Below are positions 1 to 26,036 of a DNA stretch of 64,000 nucleotides, in pieces. The stretch is from Gigantopelta aegis (Eukaryota; Mollusca; Gastropoda; Neomphalida; Peltospiridae). The DNA is taken from positions 94,603,772 to 94,667,771 of the forward strand of contig NC_054704.1 in assembly GCF_016097555.1 (NCBI RefSeq), given 5' to 3'. The notes under the pieces are model-generated. The model saw nothing but the letters and a program-made list of their open reading frames with translations. It was not told the origin of the DNA and did not search any database. Position numbers and translations under genes: made by a program. Each line of letters starts with the position of its first letter. Within the stretch, counting starts at the first letter, position 1.

Positions 1-2
1 AC

Positions 3-1062
3 TGTGACGGAACATGCTCTTAATTTTGTTACGTGATACCTCCGCGCGACCGTGGTCGAGCTGTGCCTAATACACACCCAGCCCAGCTGCGGAGGCCATG
101 TGGCCAGTAGTTACGTAATACCTCCGCTAGTTCGGTACGTTCGGGGTATTGCTGGCGAACTAGGCGTCAGCAAGTCTGGCCATCTAAGGAAAATTTCTGT
201 CTTGGTCGCTGTGGAAATATCACTTGTAGGTATTCGGTGCCGCGATGTACTCCCAGGCGATACTGGGATTTTATGATAAATAGCTAGGGTTTTAGAGATA
301 TCAGGGAGAAACATATTGGAAGGCTTCCAGGGAACGCGTCCGTTTGGACTTGGTAAATATTATTTCTGCTCTGTTGTATAACCTTGATGTGATTGATGTG
401 ACTTTAAATATTTTAATACTGTATTATACCAATATTATTTAGACGGTGCTGCCGGTAATCTGACGCAGTAAACTGTAGGTTCACTGTCTAATATATATAA
501 AGCTTAACCAGTCATCCTAGAGGACCTAGGTAAACTGTAGGTTATTGTCTTTATTGTGATAGGTACCAGTATTAATTCTGTATTACAAGGTTACTGAATG
601 AGTAGTTAAGGGTTAATTAAAAATTAACCAGTTAGGAATAGAGTTGTAATTCCTTTATTAATTAAGTTCCCCTGGAAGCGTTTCTCAATTATCACACGTG
701 TGGGTGTTGTGTCACGGTGAAGTGATTACAATATTGTGTAAACTAGACACCTAGAGATTAACTAATTAAGTGATCAGTTCTGGGTTGTTATTATTTGTTG
801 TTGTTAATTAACTACTGCGGCAGTACATTTGTCAGCGTAGGTTAATACAGATTCCAAAGTGTATTGTGTTTTTGTTGTGTTTTCTAGTGAACTAAACGTG
901 CTATATTATACATTCTTTATATAAGATCGTATCTCTGATCATACCTAGAGACGAGCCACTAGGGTATAACCGCCCGTTACAGAGAGATCTAATAGATATA
1001 CAGTTAGGAGAGATATTTTGATAATCGTGTTTCATTCAGTTACGGGTATTATAGGATCCCCG

Positions 1063-1067
<5 letters not shown>
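3..1067 (+). mobile_element. LTR copy (probable solo or terminal LTR), about 1.07 kb
   Basis: The segment begins TGTGACGG and ends CCGTCACA, the TG...CA form of an LTR with an 8-bp inverted end. A clearly homologous copy lies in opposite orientation at 33447-34590. No coding part of a retroelement is seen next to it. The left target duplication cannot be seen because the window starts 2 bp before the end; the right end runs straight into an (AC)n tract. It is a fossil LTR; the family (Gypsy or BEL type) is not determined. Plus here is only relative to the second copy. Confidence 0.65.
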
Positions 1068-1126
<59 letters not shown>

Positions 1127-1147
1127 AGACACACACACACACACACA
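1062..1147. repeat. (AC)n microsatellite
   Basis: About 40 AC dinucleotides with two interruptions, directly abutting the LTR end. An A-rich stretch follows to about 1230. From there to about 1980 I see only AT-rich non-coding sequence. Confidence 0.95.
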
Positions 1148-1978
1148 AGAAGTGGAAAGAGATAAAAAGAAGTGAACAAGACGCAGTAAAGCAAAGAAAA
1201 AAAAAGAAAAAAAAATTAAATAAAAATAAAAAATACAACTGCAGAAATGTGATGTATGTAAAATGATATCAATTTCTAAGCCATGTATAGAAAAAACACC
1301 ATAGTTTACTTATATATAAAAGTAGAGTTAGTGAAATAAATTATACCACTTTATCCAATACTTTTAAAACGATTCATATTCACAATTTTATTTTCTAATT
1401 CGTTTTAAAGTACCTTTTGTAATGCTTTTAAGTTTAGCTTCTGTTTTTGCATTTTTGTAGAATATATATAATATTTTATATTAGTAACAGCCAGTTTACC
1501 ACATTACTATTGGTTTGATTAAGTAATACCAAAATAACTATATCTTTATTGAAAATAAGTTGTTCGCCATTAGAGTCTGCACATCTTGTCATAGCTTTCT
1601 GGTAACAGGTTACAAAAAGAGCACTTTTCGGAGACTAAGTAATGGATTTTATATAGAAAACTATTTGTTGCAAGAATTCAATGTAATATTCTGTATTGAA
1701 ACCACCGTACACTTGTGTCTCATACACATTTAAAAGGTACACTGTAATATATTTTCCATTGTCTTGGTGAACATTTAAAATCTTTTTCCTCAAATTTTAA
1801 TTGCGATTTTGGAATTATGGATGTATAACTTAATATTTTGTACTGTTCTTTGCACACCTGTATGTCTTTTAAAAATGTTTTTTCTTTTTAACTTTTGAGG
1901 AAAGACTTGTGAAAGATTAGGTTAAACGTTTGAGTCTGGCAATTTTGCTTTCCATATTTTGCAAATAGACTTAAACTT

Positions 1979-2265
1979 TGTTTTGTTTAACTACACCACT
2001 AGAGCACATTGATTTATAAACCATCGGCTATTGGATATCAAACATTTGGTAATTGTGATGTATAAGTCTTAGAGAGGAAACACGCTACATTTTCCCTTAT
2101 CTTGTATATGCACAATCCCACAGACAGGATAATACATACCCCGACCTTTGATATACGAGTCGTGGTGCACTGGCTGGAACGAGAAATAGGGCCCAATGGG
2201 TCCATCGACGGGAATCGATCCTAGACCGACCGCGCACCAAGCTTTACCGATGGGCTACGTAGAGT
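1979..2265 (-). mobile_element. tRNA-derived SINE, near full length
   Basis: In reverse complement it has the tRNA-like head with the B-box-like GATCGATCC core, the central CACCACGACTGG / GGTATGTGCTATCCTGTCTGTGGGATGGTGCAT-type body (seen here with substitutions), and the tail ATTGATGAT...GTCGTTAAACAAAAC common to all copies in this window. It is upstream of the first visible TRPA1 exon, probably inside an intron. Confidence 0.8.
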
Positions 2266-2487
2266 TACAGATGCTGTTTGATTTTCATGAGGATAGTCCA
2301 TGTTTTACAGTTATGATTCTTTAACTTAGGAGATACGAAAATGTGCTGGGCCTGTAGTGGACATTATTGCTTTAGCAGTAGTCTTAGGATCCTCGTTTTA
2401 TTTTGATGTTGTAAACCTGTAGAGACTAAGTATCCGTGGATTGATGAAAACAAGTTAATTCATAGGTGTGATGGTTTTGTTTCACAG

Positions 2488-17736
<15,249 letters not shown>

Positions 17737-17744
17737 AAGTAGCA

Positions 17745-17936
17745 CCACGTGGTATGTGCTGTCCTGTCTGTGGGATGGTGCATGTAAACGAACCCTTGCT
17801 ACTGATGGAAAACTGTAGCGGGTTTCCTTTCCAAGACTATAATATTATGTTATAATTTACAAATGTTTGACATCCAAAAGCCGATGATTAATAAATCAAC
17901 GTGCTCTTGTGGTGTCGTTAAACAAAACATAAATAT
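17745..17936 (+). mobile_element. 5'-truncated SINE forming the TRPA1 3' UTR
   Basis: Begins 8 bp after the TRPA1 stop codon with CCACGTGGTATGTGCTGTCC and runs to GTGTCGTTAAACAAAACA. Its tail contributes AATAAA at 17890-17895, with another at 17938-17943, so the SINE probably supplies most of the 3' UTR and a cleavage signal. Confidence 0.75.
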
Positions 17937-17943
17937 AAATAAA
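17890..17943 (+). terminator. Candidate TRPA1 polyadenylation signals
   Basis: Two AATAAA hexamers (17890-17895 and 17938-17943), followed by a T/G-rich stretch from about 17955. They are the first such hexamers after the stop codon. Confidence 0.5.
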
Positions 17944-18097
17944 TTTTAAAACAGGATTTGTGTTTTATTTTTAATGTAATTGTTATGATATTCACTAAAG
18001 AAAACAATTAATTTTGTTTCATTTAACTTGATTTTCGTCTCTCTTTTGGTAAAACCCCCACAAATAAACCAAACAACTGAGATCGCATTCGCCCAGA

Positions 18098-18206
18098 ACG
18101 CATTTTAACGGTTTAAAAGGATGATGTGTGTAGCTACCACGAGCATGTGATTATATTGTGAGAGTGGTAGCTTCACACATCATCCTTTTAAACCGTTAAA
18201 ACGCGT
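18098..18206. repeat. Hairpin element, ~43-bp arms
   Basis: The arms 18098-18140 and 18164-18206 (blocks TTTTAACGGTTTAAAAGGAT and GTAGCTACCAC) pair with about two mismatches around a 23-nt loop. Confidence 0.85.
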
Positions 18207-18420
18207 CGGTATTCTAAACAAACAAAATCTACGTTTTAACCAGCAATATGTACAGTACATTGACACTAAAGGTAGAACCGTGCTTTCTCTACGTTTGCTA
18301 TTCCACCAGTTGTCCACATTCCTGCATTACAAAATAAGAATTAGCATATGCAATTGTATGATCATTTGTAAAGAAACTTTTTTTTATTTACACTGAATTT
18401 TTTTGAATTCTTTTTTATTT

Positions 18421-18566
18421 GAGTTTGTATGGGTTTAAAACTTTAACTTTATTCATTATAGAGTTTATGCTAATTCATCGGTTCCCTTGTTACGCAAACG
18501 GACTATAACTATGTACAATATAATGCTATAGTAACATATTACTAAGTTTTAAACCCATACTAAACT
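18421..18566. repeat. Inverted-repeat element (GTATGGGTTTAAAACTT)
   Basis: The ends GTTTGTATGGGTTTAAAACTT-like and AAGTTTTAAACCCATACTAAAC-like are inverted. The inside matches the partial repeat at 3120-3230. Confidence 0.65.
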
Positions 18567-18902
18567 TACATTAGTTTCACAGAAACATAAATGGAAATAA
18601 AACTATTTTATTAGCAAATCATCAAATTGTATAGATTAAAGTTCATTGGTAATAAAGGGGTGATGACAAACTGCTGGAACAGCCAATATGTGTAGTTTCA
18701 CCTGAAGTAATCGATATAATGCAGTACACAGAGACTAAAGGCAGAATTGCGGGTGTTTTACGTTGGCTGTTCTGTCAGTTGCCTTTATTCCTGTATTGAA
18801 AAAAGGAGATTAAACCTAATTTTATTTCGTATGCAGTTTGATGGCACTGCAGATTATTTGTGAACTCACAACTGACCGACATGGAACATTGCATGTCGGG
18901 AT

Positions 18903-20075
18903 TTAGCTTCGTCGGTGGGGCGGAATTTAGCTCAGTCGATGGGGCGGAATTTAGCTCAGTCGATGGGGCGGAATTTAGCTCAGTCGGTGGGGCGGATTTT
19001 ATCTAAGTCGGTGGGCGGAATTTAGCTCAGTCGATGGGGCGGAATTTAGATCAGTCGATGGGGCGGAATTTAGCTCAGTCGATGGGGCGGGTTTTAGATC
19101 AGTCGATGGGGCGGGTTTTAGCTCAGTCGATGGGGCGGGTTTTAGATCAGTCGATGGGGCGGAATTTAGCTCAGTCGATGGGGCGGAATTTAGCTCAGTC
19201 GATGGGGCGGGTTTTAGATCAGTCGATGGGGCGGGTTTTAGCTCAGTCGATGGGGCGGGTTTTAGATCAGTCGATGGGGCGGGTTTTAGCTCAGTCGATG
19301 GGGCGGGTTTTAGATCAGTCGATGGGGCGGAATTTAGCTCAGTCGATGGGGCGGAATTTAGCTCAGTCGATGGGGCGGGTTTTAGATCAGTCGATGGGGC
19401 GGGTTTTAGCTCAGTCGATGGGGCGGGTTTTAGATCAGTCGATGGGGCGGAATTTAACTCAGTCGTTGGGCGGATTTTAGCTCAGTCGATGGGGCGGAAT
19501 TTAGCTCAGTCGGTGGGGCGGAATTTAGCTAAGTCGATGGGGCGGAATTTAGCTCAGTCGGTGGGGCGGAATTTAGCTCAGTCAATGGGGCGGAATTTAG
19601 CTCAGTAGGTGGAGCGGAATTTAGCTCAGTCGGTGGGGCGGAATTTAACTCAGTCGTTGGGCGGATTTTAGCTCAGTCGATGGGGCGGATTTTAGCTCAG
19701 TCGATGGGGCGGAATTTAGCTCAGTCGGTGGGGCGGAATTTAGCTAAGTCGATGGGGCGGAATTTAGCTCAGTCGGTGGGGCGGAATTTAGCTCAGTCAA
19801 TGGGGCGGAATTTAGCTCAGTAGGTGGAGCGGAATTTAGATCAGTCGATGGGGCGGAATTTAACTCAGTCGTTGGGCGGATTTTAGCTCAGTCGATGGGG
19901 CGGAATTTAGCTCAGTCGGTGGGGCGGAATTTAGCTAAGTCGATGGGGCGGAATTTAGCTCAGTCGGTGGGGCGGAATTTAGCTCAGTCAATGGGGCGGA
20001 ATTTAGCTCAGTAGGTGGAGCGGAATTTAGCTCAGTCGGTGGGGCGGAATTTAGCTCAGTCGGTGGGGCGCTCGC
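18903..20075 (+). repeat. 24-bp minisatellite of a SINE promoter box (~48 copies)
   Basis: The unit is GATGGGGCGGAATTTAGCTC plus AGTC, with variants (GGTTTTAGATC, 23-bp units). The last unit runs straight into the SINE at 20071, whose head is this same sequence. Most units contain TAGCTCAGTCG, which fits the RNA polymerase III A-box consensus TRGYNNANNNG. The open frame across it (19034-19480) is a by-product of the 24-bp period, not a gene. Higher-order blocks repeat within it, for example around 19480-19660, 19670-19850 and 19870-20040. Confidence 0.95.
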
Positions 20076-20355
20076 ATGACGTGATTTGATCGTAGAATTG
20101 AATCCTCTCCACGGACCCATTGGGGTTTCCCGTCCCAACCAGTGCCCTTTGACTAGTGTTTCAAATACCGTGGTATGTGCTGTCATATATGTGGAGGGCG
20201 TGCGTATAAAAATCATCTTCTACTAATGAAAAACACAGGTAACGGGTTTCCTGTGAAGACTACGTGTCAGAATTATTAAAATGTTTAATGTTTGACATTC
20301 AGTAGTTGATGTACACAGTGTGATCTAGTGGGGTCTTAATAAAACACATTTTAAC
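20071..20355 (+). mobile_element. SINE of the GGGGCGGAATTTAGCTCAG head type
   Basis: The head is continuous with the 24-bp array; body (CCGTGGTATGTGCTGTC) and tail (TTGACATTCAGTAGTTGAT...TAATAAAACA) are diverged. Confidence 0.75.
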
Positions 20356-20529
20356 TTGCACTTTGAACATGAGCACACTTTTACATCTACATAGAATGAA
20401 CATGTAATTTAAGATTTACAAACCTGACACTAGTGACAGTAATGTATTCAGACCGAATACAGCGAAGATTGTCGAAATCATAGACCATACGTTCATCCTG
20501 TGTATCACATTTAAAGTTGTTTTATTTAT

Positions 20530-20790
20530 TATTTACCGACACCACTAGAGCACATTGATTACTTAATCATCGGCTATTGGATGTCAAATATTTGGTAATT
20601 CTGACACGTAGCAATCAAGAGGAAAACCGCTACATGTTTTCATTAGTAACATGGGATCTGTTATATGCATCATCCCACAAACAGGACAGCATATACCACG
20701 GCCTTTGACTAGTGTTGCACTAGTTGAATAAAAAAATTAAAAACCGCCTGAGTTAAATTCCGCCCCCCCCCCCCCCCCCCCCCCCCCCGT
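20530..20790 (-). mobile_element. SINE, same head type, central deletion, poly-C end
   Basis: Minus-strand tail at 20535, body, then CCTGAGTTAAATTCCGCC, the reverse complement of the same head that seeded the 24-bp array, followed by about 27 C. Confidence 0.75.
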
Positions 20791-21520
20791 ACCCCGTATC
20801 ACGTTTAATGCCACCGTCCACTACCTTGTATTTATTGGTCGAATTGTTCCAAGGGATCCTGCCATTTTGGGTTTTAATCATTTTTGTTTTGGTTTTTTTG
20901 TTTGTTGTTTAATTTTGGTTGTTGTTGTATTTGTTTCTTTTTGTTTTATCTTCTTTTCTTTTCTGGGGTTTTTTTTTGGGGGGGAGGCGGGTGGGGGATT
21001 TGTAGCTTTATATAAAGAATGTGCTCAAAGGCGTGAATTAATAATTAACTCGCCCCAACTTCGCCGGTGAATTATATATTTTTCACGATTTAGACTTTCT
21101 CGTGCAGTCTCCATTACATAACTGTCTGCCATTTACCTGGGTTGGTTTATCTTTTCGCTGTCTAATATATAATACGCTATCGATAAAGGCTTTGCAATTC
21201 TAGTTTTATCTATAACCCACGTAGACATTCCAAACTGGTGAAGCTCGGTTTAAAACCCAGCAAGGAATAGCGGGTGTTTATACAAGGCGTGGTATAACGA
21301 AGATAACATTCAACACCGTTAGCGAACCCGCTCCAAAGTAAAGTGTATTGAACGACATATTAGCTCACTGTCTTATTTATTTAAAGGTGAATTGTCACAG
21401 TTGCAAGTTCCATAGTTTTTTTTCCTAGGCTATTTATCTAAATAGCAGACTGTTCTTCGCCCTAAATTCTTACTTGGGTTGGTTTATCTTTTCGCTGTCT
21501 AATATATAATACTTAATTGT

Positions 21521-21740
21521 GAGGGGCAGGATGTAAAACACTTGCCTGCTACGTGGTCGGTCTAGGATCGATCCCGTTTAAGCTATTTGTGGTGAAAAAC
21601 AGGTTGTGGTATGTGCTGTCCTGTCTGTGAGATGGTGCATATGAACGATTCCTTGCTGCTAATCGAAAATAGTAGCCCATACAACCGTAATTAAAAATGT
21701 GTTGAGTGAGTCGTTAAATAAAATATTTCTTTCTTTCTTT
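21521..21740 (+). mobile_element. SINE, internally deleted
   Basis: GGTCGGTCTAGGATCGATCC head, GGTATGTGCTGTCCTGTCTG body, tail GTTGAGTGAGTCGTTAAATA and (TTTC)n. Confidence 0.8.
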
Positions 21741-21974
21741 AAAAGAATTGAATGCAAATCACATATGTGATATCTGTGTAGTTCAACCTGCCCATCACTC
21801 TCCAAAGATTTCTCAATTTAATATTTCTGATAGTGAATGAAATAATTTTGGGAGCATCTTCTTCAAAATATAATGTTTACATTTTAAAATAAAAATCGCC
21901 ATTATGCAACTTTCAGGTAGCCTCTTTAACTCAAAAATAAAGAGCAATAAAATTACTTATGCAGCCTATCTTTT

Positions 21975-22147
21975 TCAAACTGGTATATCAAAAGTCTTGA
22001 TATGTACTGCCCTGTATTTGAGGGAAGTGCATATAAAATATCCCTTTTCCTCTGAAAACTACGTGTCAGAATGACCAAATGTTTGACATCCAATAGCTGA
22101 TGCTAATTAATCAATCTGCTGTAATGGCTTCGTTAAACAAAACTAAT
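21975..22147 (+). mobile_element. 5'-truncated SINE
   Basis: CTGGTATATCAAAAGTC body to GGCTTCGTTAAACAAAACTA tail. Confidence 0.75.
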
Positions 22148-22529
22148 GTTTCAAGTGAAAATAGATAACTGCTAATGCCTTTAACTCTAACTCTAACTGT
22201 ATAAACCGATTTACTCCCATTTGGTCGAAGTTTTAAATAAACGTTACAAACGAATGAGTGATTCGCTAATTACCTGCCTGTTATCGGTAATATGAAAAAC
22301 TGGGACTTGTCCGCATTTCGACGAAAGAATATTTAACCAAACTCTGACAACCTGTGCTCATGTTGAGGCAGCGTTAAAAATATATATTCTTTACATCCGA
22401 CCCTAGCAAGGCTTAATCGTTTAATCTTGCACTCTGACGGAATTTGTATTCAGAATAATATCGTACACATACTGGCCTGAGTGCGCCGCTATTGTTAAGG
22501 TGTTAGAGACTGACTGTTTTAGCGATTGA

Positions 22530-23155
22530 AATTACAAATTCAATACATGTTCTAGCTTATAATAGACATGTATAAGTAGTTCCAGTGTCCTTCTGAATGT
22601 CATAATGTTTCTAATAGCTAAACTTTCAATTTATTTCTTAAGATTGTTTTTCGTTCGTACAAACGACATTATTGAGACGGAAAATCTAGTTTGGGCTACT
22701 ATAAATTTTGTTTTGTTTAACGACACCACTAGAGCACATTGATTTATTAGTCATCGGTTATTGGATGTGCAACATTTGGTAATTCTGACATACAGTCATA
22801 TAGAGAGGAAACCCGCTACATTTTTCAATTAGTAGCAAGGGGTCTTTGATATGCACCATCCCACAGACAGGATAACACATACCACGGTCTTTGATGTACT
22901 AGTCATGGTGCACTGGCTTGAACTAGAATTACCCAATAGGCTCACCGACAGGGATCGATCTCAGACCGACCGTGCCGTGCCGTGCATCAAGGGAGCGCTT
23001 GAACTATAAACTTTAGGACGAACAGAAACATATCGAATATACAGACACTGATATTCTACCAGAAATTGTATTTTGTATGTTATTTTAGAAGTTAAAATAA
23101 AAAGGTTCTGTTAAACAGAAGCATGTCACAATGGCAGCAAACTCTGTAAAATGTT
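22530..23155 (-). mobile_element. Degraded TTAA-type MITE split by a SINE
   Basis: TTTTTCGTTCGTAC..., TAGTTTGGGCTACTATA and ACAGACACTGATATTCTA match the interior of the MITEs at 5432 and 32431. The SINE at 22707-23000 interrupts it. The ends are poorly kept. Confidence 0.55.
22707..23000 (-). mobile_element. tRNA-derived SINE, near full length
   Basis: Reads on the minus strand from a head with a (GTGCC)n-like expansion near 22970 to the tail GTCGTTAAACAAAAC at 22712. Inserted in the MITE remnant. Confidence 0.85.
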
Positions 23156-23158
23156 AGT

Positions 23159-23600
23159 TTGGTTTGTTTATCGACACTACTAGAGCACATTAATTTATTA
23201 ATCATCGGTTTTTTAATGTTAACCATTTTGGCAATTCTGGCTCGTAGTCTTCAGAGGAGACCCGCTACATTTTTCCAATAGCAGCAAGGGATCTTTTATA
23301 TGCACTTCCCCACAGCAAATTCAGAAACCTATCTTTAATAATTTTGTAACACTATTAGAATTTTTTTTTATTTATTTATTTCATGAAACCTCAACATAAC
23401 ATCGGGTTATTTCGACATACTTCGTCCAGAAAGAAACATGTTGCCGCCACACAGGCTATTCCTGCTGACAAACCAACAAGGTGTCTTTGTAGTGCACTTT
23501 CCTACAGACAGGCAGCATATACCTCATGTGGCACTGGTTAGGACGGGGTAAAACCCAGTCCATTGCGGGTGATCGATCCTATGATCCACTGTGCCTCAAA
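23159..23600 (-). mobile_element. Two degraded SINE fragments
   Basis: A tail-plus-body piece at 23159-23316 (CACTACTAGAGCACATTAAT ... GGGATCTTTTATATGCACTT) and a more eroded copy around 23440-23600 (ACAGACAGGCAGCATATACC ... GGGTGATCGATCC). No gene is seen from here to 24735. Confidence 0.6.
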
Positions 23601-24739
23601 CAAATTAGTTTTAGAAACCTCTTTGAGGAGAAGAACTCTGTTAAAGTGCCCATATACGACGAAGGTTTCAGGCACGTTTGCCGTGGGCCCAACCTCTGGG
23701 TATGTCAATGACTGGTCAGTAATAACGATCCACTTTAACCTGGGTCGTTAAAAGGAATACACATAAACTGCGCATACCTGTGAGACATAATCTCAAACCC
23801 TTGACGACCCAACGCCTTTCATTAAAAAAAACAGAGTCGGAGATAACGACCTCCTTCTTTGTTTGTCATGCAATGCCATTTCCATAGAGAACACCAGTCT
23901 GGCCAAATCTTCAAGTGCTTAAAAGTTTCTTTTCTATTTGTTTGTTATGTATGAGCGACCGTAGGAAAGACCTCATAAAAAAACCCACAGATTTTTCCAA
24001 CTGATAATACCACAACACAATGCAGATTTGACAAAGCACTGGTTTATCAGGTAGCAAGGTAAAGAACGATATTTATGCTTTATTATATATGTGCATAATC
24101 TTAAACTTGGAAATAACTGCAATACATTGGTTTGTAGTTTGTGAGAATTGTAATATATTTCTTGAAGTCAGTGGAAAAAGCATACACATTTAATAATTAA
24201 AGATCACAGATAACAGTTTAATGGCAATAAAGCGGTTTTTCGCAGTTAAGATACGTATTATGTTATGTGAAATTTTATCTTCTTTCTTATTCAATATTTT
24301 TAGTAAAAACGAGAGATTTTTTAAAAACTACTAAAATAAAATAATAGATTTTTGGACCAGGTTCTCTTGCACTATTGCGTATTGGTACAAATCAATAATT
24401 TCCATTGCTGATAATATTAAAACCTTCTAACAACATTGATATAATCTTGTTCAATTGATTTATTTAATGTTCAGTTATCCAAACACAAATTTTAAATGAT
24501 ATATGTAATAAAAATTGTATAACTAAATTATAAATGATCAAAAATGATTAGCGTTGCGGTTTCTTGCATGTCATAAATTTAAAGGCCCATTCACGGTTGA
24601 TACAAACATTTTAAATTGCCAGTGAACAGTACCCACTGAATTTGCAAGTTCGCACCTATATGATGTTTGCTATGATAAATCATTAATACGTTGTTTGTCT
24701 ACAAGTGGTTTTTAAAAAACCCAATTAGTCACGGGATGG

Positions 24740-25073
24740 AAGGAAGGAAATCTTTTATTTAACGACGCGCTCAACACATTTTATTTACGGTTCTTATGGT
24801 GTCAGACATATGGTTAAGGACCGCACAGATATTGAGGGAGGAACCCCGCTGTCGCCACTTCATGGGCTACTCTTTTCGGTTAGCAGCAAGGGATCTTTTA
24901 TATGCACCATCCCACAGACAGGATAGTACATACCACGGCCTTTGTTGTTACACCAGTTGTGGAGCACTGGCTGGAACGAGGTATAGCCCAATGTGTCCAC
25001 CAACGGGGATCGATCCTAGACCGACCGCGCTTCAAGTGAACGCTTTACCACTGGGCTACATCCCGCCCCTTAA
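24740..25073 (-). mobile_element. Full-length SINE (MGYSFR-type tail family)
   Basis: Complete from the head (reverse complement GGGGCGGGATGTAGCCCAGT) at 25073 to the tail ACGACGCGCTCAACACATTT at 24760. Open frames across it are the usual by-products of this SINE. Confidence 0.85.
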
Positions 25074-25382
25074 TCACGGGACGGAGAAAATTACATGCAT
25101 TTTGTATAAGGAGCGTACACAGTACTAAGCTCTTCGTCTGTTGTTCCAATTAAGGACGTTACCGAGATCAGAATACGTTTATTGGGAAGATATATGACCC
25201 TCGAGCAAACCCATGACTATATGTCCAGTAATCTTAACAGTAAAGGACTTTCGGTTCCAGCGATGACTTTTTAACTGCTTTTGAAGACTTTTTATTATGA
25301 CGTCATAGCGAGATTAGAGCAGTGTCGAACAAAATATTTTGAGGAACAATTTGAATAATGCTGTTAAAACATCTGAGAAAAA

Positions 25383-25605
25383 AAGAAATGTTTTATTTAA
25401 CGACGCACTCAACACATTTTATTTACGGTTATATGGCGTCAGACATATGGTTAAGGACCACACAGATTTTGAGAGGAAACCCGCTGTCGCCACTACATGG
25501 GCTACTCTTTCCGATTAGCAGCAAGGGATCTTTTATTTGCGCTTCCCACAGGCAGGATAGCACAAACCATGGCCTTTGTTGAACAAGTTATGGATCACTG
25601 GTCGG
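25383..25605 (-). mobile_element. 5'-truncated SINE
   Basis: Tail TTTAACGACGCACTCAACAC, body with CTGTCGCCACTACATGGGC, ending at AAGTTATGGATCACTGGTC. Confidence 0.8.
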
Positions 25606-25686
25606 TGAAACATCTGAGAAGGCTCCTGTAAAAGTATATCTGGCAGAGAACAGTTCGTCGTGTAGATATTCGAGTTACTAGTGGTT

Positions 25687-25693
25687 ATGTTGT

Positions 25694-25755
<62 letters not shown>

Positions 25756-25889
25756 GATAGAGAGAGGGAGCAACACAATTGTGATACAATTTTCTTAAAT
25801 TTAGTATAGGATGCATACGGCTGTGATAATTTATGTCTTTATGATAAGAATGTGGGTATGTGTAAACAATATAATTCCCTACCAAACAG

Positions 25890-25975
<86 letters not shown>
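25687..25975 (-). repeat. (AG)n tracts around an inverted copy of the 6.36-kb segment
   Basis: Two AG tracts (25697-25765 and 25890-25974) bracket about 120 bp that is the near-exact reverse complement of 6358-6478. The short motif GTTAAC that follows the segment at 6481 is also present at the outer end here (25692). Confidence 0.9.
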
Positions 25976-26036
25976 AAAAGAGATCATATTTTTAGTACAA
26001 GTTTAAATGAAACTGAATAATCAGAGTAAAATATAG

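Noticed and set aside
1062-1147. CRISPR-like or other regularly spaced array
   Set aside because: Simple AC dinucleotide repeats; no array with unique spacers is present anywhere in the window.
19034-19480. 148-residue open frame of MGRNLDQS/MGRVLAQS repeats
   Set aside because: It is the 24-bp minisatellite read in one frame; 23-bp units break it, and the other strand gives a similar open frame (19935-20216).
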